A stretch of DNA of 64,000 nucleotides. Origin: Clostridiales bacterium VE202-21 (lineage in GTDB: Bacteria > Bacillota > Clostridia > Lachnospirales > Lachnospiraceae). Location: assembly GCA_000509105.1 (NCBI GenBank), contig BAIF02000066.1, positions 124,001-188,000 on the forward strand, read 5' to 3'. Below the pieces are notes generated by a model. That model ran no database searches and was not told the origin of the DNA. It was given only the letters and a program-made list of their open reading frames with translations. This document shows, one piece after another, positions 60,093-64,000 of the stretch (position 1 is its first letter; the number at the start of each line of letters is the position of its first letter). A program made the position numbers and the translations under genes.

Positions 60093-60636
60093 AAAATTTT
60101 TCCCTGTATAGTCTTTATGGGCCAGCAGATTGAGCGAAGCGCTGCGGAAATTCTTCAGTTCATCGTAATATGTATTGCATAAAAATCTGCAGTTTACCCG
60201 GATTCCCATTTTATCCAGATAATCCCGGATTATATGAAAGTTATTTTCCGTATTTTTAGCAACCACTTTTTCAAAAACAATGTTTACCGTGTTAGGTTCG
60301 GGCTGCACATTTGGGTCAATGATCTGCCTGGCCAGTTCGGTATAGCACATGAGCATGCCCTGCAGATAATCGCCGGAGAGGTTGCCGTCTGTCTTAATTG
60401 TAATGACAGGAATACCAGGTTCTGCCAGAGATTTTGCCATATCAATATCATCCCCTATGATACCGGCGGGACAGGAGCTGATGATGACGATGGCGCGCGG
60501 CCTTGGCTTCTCTCTTAGTATGGCAGTTACGGTATCGGTGAGCTTTTGCATTCCGCCAAATACCATGTCATCCTCGTTCATATCTGTGGATATGATATTG
60601 GGGGAGAGTGACGAGGGCAGTAGCGTTCCCCTCTCA
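60093..60636 (-). pseudogene. Nitrogenase component-1-like remnant (first subunit)
   Basis: This frame has the middle of another NifD/NifK-like subunit: ISTDMNEDDMVFGGMQKLTD, AIVIISSCPAGIIGDDIDMA and NIVFEKVVAKNTENNFHIIR. It lacks the N-terminal third, and after LNLLAHKDYTGKNF it runs, with a one-base shift near 60091-60104 (run of T), straight into the start of the second subunit. The matching motif in the two subunits lies only about 190 residues apart, against 400 or more in normal tandem genes, so about 200 residues or more have been deleted. It follows the NifH-like fragment with a further deletion. Confidence 0.7.
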
Positions 60637-60744
60637 AAAAGCCTTCGCCTGCCAGCGGAACTGAATGGAAAGGGCGGCAGAGATGTTGGCACTGAGTGTG
60701 GATTTGCCGATACCTCCCTTGCCGTAAATGGCAATTTCTTTCAA
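60634..60744 (-). pseudogene. NifH/ParA-like reductase remnant, N-terminal 36 codons
   Basis: From TTG 60744, preceded by AGGAGGTAG, the frame reads KEIAIYGKGGIGKSTLSANI, which is the P-loop of NifH-type iron proteins, then SAALSIQF and stops at 60634-60636. The rest of the roughly 260-residue protein, including the Cys ligands of the 4Fe-4S cluster, has been deleted, and the DNA joins the component-1 remnant. This is the first gene of the former cluster. Confidence 0.75.
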
Positions 60745-61036
60745 TATGCTACCTCCTGCTTGTGAAAATTTATATTCTGTAGTCATTTTATCCCAAACCT
60801 TCTGCAGATACAAGCTATAGTGTTGTATGCGGCTGGGGGCGCGAGATAAAGGGAGAGCTGACAGGCTTCCAAATGGAAGGAGGGGTATGGTGAAAAAGGA
60901 AAATTAGTGATAGAATTATAAAAAAAGTGGGTTATGAGGAGGACCCTGAAAAATCACCCCATTACACAACAACTGTAATCCGGTATCGGCAGAAAATACC
61001 AGATGAACATGGAAAAGGAAAGTACGAGGTATAGAC

Positions 61037-61852
61037 ATGGATGAAATAATAAAAGCAATCTATGACAGCGTAAACACGGAATCAGTACCTGCCCGGGAAA
61101 TCGTTATTCCGGAACATGGGACATGGGCATTTGTATCAGAGCGTAAACTATTGTGTTATACAGGCGTTTGTATGAAAGAGGAGAGGCCGGAATTGATGCT
61201 GGAAATGAGTCCGTACTATTTTACGGGAAAGCACTCCGGTGATAGATCTGTTAAGAGCAAGATTAACGGCTTTTTCAGGCTTGACCAGGGGGCTATTATT
61301 CTGGATGACTTTATTGATGAGATATATAACGGCGATGAAAAGTTTAAACGTCTGCCTATTCATGTAAAGTATCCCACTGGCGCGGATACCTGGTATGGAA
61401 TATTTCAACAGGGTGAGATGGCGGAAGAAACGGTGGATGCGATTGAGAGGCAGATCTTCGGGGTAACAGCAAGGGAACTGGAAAACTTTCTTTTGGGATA
61501 TGCAAAAGTTTTTGGAATATATCACGATTATTTCCGTTATCCGCGATTGACAAGATATCAACGGGGGGACAATTACTGCGACCTGTGTGGTATGTGGATA
61601 CCTAGATCATTTCCATACTTGATCTTCCGGGAAAGCGGGCAGGATTTTTCCCATGTATCATTGTGGGGGGCATACCGCTATTTTCAGCTGCTGCTGCAGA
61701 ACAGGAGCGATACTCCGGCAGCGGGGCTTCTGATAAAAAATGGAGTAGAAGAAGAGGTGCTGAAAAGGATTCTGGAAGCCGGAAACAGGACAGGAGTTTA
61801 CTGGCGGGAATCTGCTGTGACCAAGGATTTAATCCATTATATGTACCGGTAA
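61037..61852 (+). CDS. Hypothetical protein with a CxxC pair
   Basis: A 271-residue protein that I do not recognise. Visible features: MDEIIKAIYDSVNTESVPAR at the start, a beta-rich region with ERKLLCYTGVCMKEERPELM, VKYPTGADTWYGIF, a YCDLCGMWIPRSFPYL pair of cysteines (possible metal site, about residue 180), and a C-terminal helical part. There is no signal peptide or membrane segment. A frame just upstream (about 60924-61034, ending KIPDEHGKGKYEV) might be a small separate protein or a relic. It lies between the nitrogenase-like remnant and an XRE regulator. Real, since codon use is sound and the frame is long, but of unknown function. Confidence 0.6.
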   Translation: MDEIIKAIYDSVNTESVPAREIVIPEHGTWAFVSERKLLCYTGVCMKEERPELMLEMSPYYFTGKHSGDRSVKSKINGFFRLDQGAIILDDFIDEIYNGDEKFKRLPIHVKYPTGADTWYGIFQQGEMAEETVDAIERQIFGVTARELENFLLGYAKVFGIYHDYFRYPRLTRYQRGDNYCDLCGMWIPRSFPYLIFRESGQDFSHVSLWGAYRYFQLLLQNRSDTPAAGLLIKNGVEEEVLKRILEAGNRTGVYWRESAVTKDLIHYMYR

Positions 61853-61945
61853 ATGCAATGGCGGCCGCGCATATACGGATTGAGTGGAGATGATTTCTTT
61901 CTGTAGTTTATAAAGACTTGAATCATGGTTAATAATTTTAGAGCT

Positions 61946-61988
61946 TTCGTTAACGAAGCCTCTCTTGTATGACGGTACATGAGAGGCT
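61946..61988. promoter_or_regulatory. Palindrome and hairpin upstream of the XRE regulator
   Basis: TTCGTTAACGAA (61946-61957) is a perfect 12-bp palindrome. It is followed directly by AGCCTCTCTTGTA (61957-61969) pairing with TACATGAGAGGCT (61976-61988) with one mismatch. No T run follows. One or both could be an operator for the regulator at 62038 or the 3' end of the preceding transcript. Confidence 0.45.
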
Positions 61989-62037
61989 ATACTAAAGTTG
62001 TCAGGCCGGACAAATATCAGAAAAGGAGATCTTGCTT

Positions 62038-63105
62038 ATGAAAGAAAATCTGGGAGCGCATATAGCCGCCCTCCGCAAAGCAAAAGGTATGACGCAGGAG
62101 CAGCTGGCCTCGGCACTGGGGATTTCGGGGCCTGCAGTCAGTAAGTGGGAGACAGAAAGTTCCTGCCCGGATATCACATTACTGTGCCCCCTGGCAAGAG
62201 CGCTGGGCACCAATTTAGATACATTACTGCAGTTTGAAGAGTCACTGCCTGATGAGCAGGTTGCAGAACATATTAATAAAGTAATTGAAACCGGCAGAGA
62301 ACAGGGGCAGGAGGCGGCGGAGGAGATGCTGCAGAAGCTGCTTCATCAGTATCCGGCAAGTGTACCGCTGAAATACAATGCTTCGGCGGTGCTGACCATG
62401 TTCGAGATGATGTTTCCGCTGGCATCAGAAGAAAAGAAAATACAGTGGAAGCAGCAGAGAAAAGAGCTTTTGGAATATATCCGGGTAAACGGGATTCCCG
62501 CATACCGCGACCAAGCGGTCATCCAGCTTGCATCTATGGCGCTGGCAGAGGAGGAACTGGAAACGGGAGAACGGCTTCTGAAGGAAATACCGGAATATAC
62601 TGCGGATACTACGATGCTGTGGGCGCAGTTATATCTGAAGCGGGATGAAAAGGACAAAGCTGTGGAAGTGATACAGAAGCGTTTGTTCACCCTTGTAGGG
62701 CAGATGCAGAATTGCTTGCTGCTTCTGGCGGACGAGAAGGTACAGCCAGATGCAGAAAAAGGGCTGGAAATCTGTGAAGTTTACCGAAAGATGGAAGAAA
62801 TATTTGGCTGTACAAGAGGAATGAGCGACGGAATATTTGCTGAGGTCTTTCTGCGGGCGGGAGAGAAAGAAAAGGCGCTGGACAGCATTGTGCGTTTTGT
62901 AGATGCTATTACGGGGCAGGTGATGCTGCCAAATCCGCTTTTATTCTCGGCGGCTGTCAAAGTAAAGGAAGGGCAGGAGGCTGCGTCAAAGGAAATGAGA
63001 CAGATGATTCTGGAAGGGCTGCTTACCGATGGGGCAGTTGCAGAAATCCGGGAGGACGGAAGATTTCAGGAAGCAATAAATACGCTGCGGGATGGATTAC
63101 GATGA
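62038..63105 (+). CDS. XRE-family regulator with helical C-terminal repeats
   Basis: A 355-residue regulator. Residues 3-62 are an XRE helix-turn-helix (LGAHIAALRKAKGMTQEQLA, SALGISGPAVSKWETESSCP, PLARALGTNLDTLLQF). The remaining 290 residues are all helical, with TPR-like pairs (AAEEMLQKLLHQYP, ETGERLLKEIPEYTADTTML, KAVEVIQKRLFTLVG). This build is common in clostridia, where the helical part may bind a peptide or metabolite. ATG 62038 has AAAAGGAG upstream; TTG 62032 is less likely. It stands alone before the thiamine operon, whose riboswitch begins about 100 bp after its stop. Confidence 0.85.
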   Translation: MKENLGAHIAALRKAKGMTQEQLASALGISGPAVSKWETESSCPDITLLCPLARALGTNLDTLLQFEESLPDEQVAEHINKVIETGREQGQEAAEEMLQKLLHQYPASVPLKYNASAVLTMFEMMFPLASEEKKIQWKQQRKELLEYIRVNGIPAYRDQAVIQLASMALAEEELETGERLLKEIPEYTADTTMLWAQLYLKRDEKDKAVEVIQKRLFTLVGQMQNCLLLLADEKVQPDAEKGLEICEVYRKMEEIFGCTRGMSDGIFAEVFLRAGEKEKALDSIVRFVDAITGQVMLPNPLLFSAAVKVKEGQEAASKEMRQMILEGLLTDGAVAEIREDGRFQEAINTLRDGLR

Positions 63106-63210
63106 GAGGGGACGCGCATAGTAACGTTACAGTTCAGCCCCCAATATCGGATATTTTTAAGTATTGACAAATAAAAAGAAACAGCGTATATTTATACACG
63201 TAAACTAAAC

Positions 63211-63297
63211 AGGGGAGCTTATAGATAGGCTGAGAGGAAGTTGAGAACTTCGACCCATATACCTGATTTGGATAATGCCAACGTAGGGACTGATGTA
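63211..63297 (+). ncRNA. TPP riboswitch (THI element)
   Basis: The conserved THI-box blocks are in order: AGGGGAGC (63211-63218), GGCTGAGAGG (63229-63238), GACCC (63252-63256), ACCTGATTTGGATAATGCCA (63261-63280) and ACGTAGGGA (63281-63289). It senses thiamine diphosphate. The intrinsic terminator at 63306-63337 lies directly after, so control is by transcription termination, and the genes downstream are thiS and thiF. Confidence 0.95.
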
Positions 63298-63305
63298 AGA
63301 TATTT

Positions 63306-63337
63306 ACGGGAAGTGCCGATGGCGCTTCCCGTTTTTG
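63306..63337 (+). terminator. Riboswitch-linked terminator
   Basis: ACGGGAAGTGCC pairs with GGCGCTTCCCGT (63306-63331, GAT loop) and is followed by TTTTTGGGTTTT. It is the expression platform of the TPP riboswitch. Confidence 0.9.
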
Positions 63338-63439
63338 GGTTTTCTTATACCGACTTTCCGGAGTTTACATAATGTTACTATGCACGTCCCCGTGTATAGC
63401 AGCGGCATAATTACATAAGCAATACCGATGAGAGTGAAC

Positions 63440-63498
63440 AGGAGTTCATGAAGGGGTGCACCACCGCGGGTGTAGTTCTTTCATGAACTCTTTTTTTG
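63440..63498 (+). terminator. Second leader terminator with a T-box-like motif
   Basis: GAGTTCATGAA (about 63441-63451) pairs with TTCATGAACTC (about 63480-63490) and is followed by seven T. Between the arms is AGGGGTGCACCACCGCGGG, whose ACCGCGG end matches the T-box antiterminator consensus AGGGTGGNACCGCGG in part. No complete T-box stem I is visible upstream. It may be a degenerate T-box relic or a plain terminator, lying between the riboswitch and thiS. Confidence 0.6.
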
Positions 63499-63556
63499 CT
63501 TCCCAGCGGGATGCACACTTTGTTGAATAGTAACTGCATAAAAAGGAGGAGAAGAT

Positions 63557-63754
63557 ATGCTGAAAGTGAATGGCAAAGAAATCGATTTCAAGCCTGATAC
63601 CACAATATCAGATCTATTGGAACAGCAGGGGTTCCCTGTTAATCGGGTGGCGGTAGAGCGCAATGGTGAGATTGTGCCCAGAAAAATGCTGTCCCTGACA
63701 CTGGTTGAAGACCACGATGTTCTGGAGGTTGTCAGTTTTGTAGGAGGAGGTTGA
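63557..63754 (+). CDS. thiS: Sulfur carrier protein ThiS
   Basis: A 65-residue ubiquitin-like protein: LKVNGKEIDFKPDTTISDLL, GFPVNRVAVERNGEIVPR, and the C-terminal VVSFVGGG, whose terminal Gly is adenylated by ThiF and then turned into the thiocarboxylate that donates sulfur to the thiazole ring of thiamine. AAAGGAGGAG precedes the ATG. It is the first gene after the TPP riboswitch and is followed after 7 bp by thiF. Confidence 0.93.
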   Translation: MLKVNGKEIDFKPDTTISDLLEQQGFPVNRVAVERNGEIVPRKMLSLTLVEDHDVLEVVSFVGGG

Positions 63755-63761
63755 TGGAAAG

Positions 63762-64000
63762 ATGCTGACCAGGGAAGAGATAAGGTGTGCGCTGGAAGAG
63801 CGCCATACAAAAGAAATACAGGAGCGGCTTTCAAAGGCAAAAGTGGCGGTCGCAGGTCTGGGAGGGCTCGGCTCTAATGTGGCTTTCTTCCTTGCCAGAA
63901 TCGGAGTAGGGCACCTGCATCTGCTTGATTTTGACCGGGTAGACATTACCAATTTGAACAGGCAGCAATACTTTATGCGCCATATCGGAATGTACAAAAC
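63762..64000 (+). CDS. thiF: ThiF-family adenylyltransferase, N-terminal part (runs off the window)
   Basis: The 79 codons seen match the E1-like ThiF/MoeB family: an N-terminal helix (TREEIRCALEERHTKEIQER), the ATP loop VAVAGLGGLGSNVAFFLAR and DFDRVDITNLNRQQYF, with the Asp and Arg residues that bind ATP. It activates the ThiS C-terminus. GGAGGAGG lies upstream of ATG 63762. The rest of the gene, and probably thiG and thiH, lie beyond the window. Confidence 0.9.
   Translation, partial: MLTREEIRCALEERHTKEIQERLSKAKVAVAGLGGLGSNVAFFLARIGVGHLHLLDFDRVDITNLNRQQYFMRHIGMYK

Larger units (their letters stand above)
63108..63391. repeat. 18-bp inverted repeats flanking the TPP riboswitch region
   Basis: GGGGACGCGCATAGTAAC (63108-63125) and GTTACTATGCACGTCCCC (63374-63391) are inverted copies with one mismatch, enclosing the riboswitch and its terminator. 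They share GTTACTAT(T/G)C with the element at 49781-49926. A further half copy, GAATAGTAAC, lies at 63525-63534. They may be dispersed repeats that landed on both sides of the leader. Confidence 0.6.

Noticed and set aside
58888-60744. Functional nitrogen-fixation cluster
   Set aside because: The NifH-like gene stops after 36 codons, the first component-1 gene is truncated and frameshifted, and no cofactor-assembly genes are present.
1-64000. tRNA, rRNA, phage or plasmid replication genes
   Set aside because: I looked for tRNA arms, conserved rRNA segments, phage structural genes and replication proteins and saw none.

Overview
The window reads as a chromosome segment of a strictly anaerobic, gut-type Bacillota, most likely a Lachnospiraceae-like Clostridium relative. 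This is inferred from gene content: YesM/YesN two-component pairs, CUT1 sugar importers without their own ATPase, many URO-D-fold proteins, split transketolase, fructoselysine genes, strong GGAGG ribosome sites and a TPP riboswitch ahead of thiS-thiF. No rRNA, tRNA, phage or CRISPR locus was seen.

Layout. (1) 1-11.2 kb: a frameshifted phosphatidylserine decarboxylase and response regulator ahead of a histidine kinase; a DUF3795 protein; a truncated gene abutting an AraC regulator; a URO-D-family protein; then a response regulator, short histidine kinase, ABC ATPase and frameshifted FtsX-type permease that look like a peptide-sensing or detoxification module. (2) 11.4-31 kb, visibly more AT-rich: a YesM/YesN sensor pair followed by a long one-direction operon with a lipoprotein sugar-binding protein, two CUT1 permeases, four URO-D-family proteins (one a tandem double-domain fusion), a Cys/Met-metabolism PLP enzyme, a 3-hydroxyacyl-CoA-dehydrogenase-like oxidoreductase, a D-lyxose-isomerase-like cupin, a GH38 alpha-mannosidase and a large unassigned probable glycosidase. 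(3) 31.3-40.4 kb: a GntR/FCD regulator with a readable promoter-operator, a second CUT1 importer, a GH29 alpha-fucosidase-like enzyme, a split transketolase, a beta-hydroxyacid dehydrogenase and an SDR. (4) 40.5-46.4 kb: an Amadori-product locus on the minus strand (fructoselysine-kinase-like, fructoselysine-6-phosphate deglycase-like, MFS transporter, amidohydrolase) facing a HutC-type GntR regulator. (5) 46.4-49.6 kb: a third CUT1 importer, with a pair of ATAACGTTAT palindromes upstream. (6) 49.6-57.5 kb: a GC-rich palindromic element, an asparagine-synthetase-like protein lacking its N-terminal Cys, a MarR plus heterodimeric ABC exporter locus with three readable operators, and a serine-recombinase scar. 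(7) 57.5-64 kb: a small membrane protein, a D-psicose-3-epimerase-like enzyme, a decayed nitrogenase-like cluster, a hypothetical protein, an XRE regulator, and a TPP-riboswitch-controlled thiamine operon that runs off the window.

Regions 2 and 3 look like two adjacent glycan-use loci: uptake of oligosaccharides, removal of mannose- or fucose-type residues, and conversion of an unusual sugar through isomerase, dehydrogenase and transketolase steps. The concentration of URO-D-fold proteins with two different metal-site signatures (HxC and HxD) inside a sugar operon is the best candidate for an undescribed pathway. Several genes carry single indels (psd, first response regulator, FtsX permease, nitrogenase-like gene), which are either real decay or base-calling errors in homopolymers.
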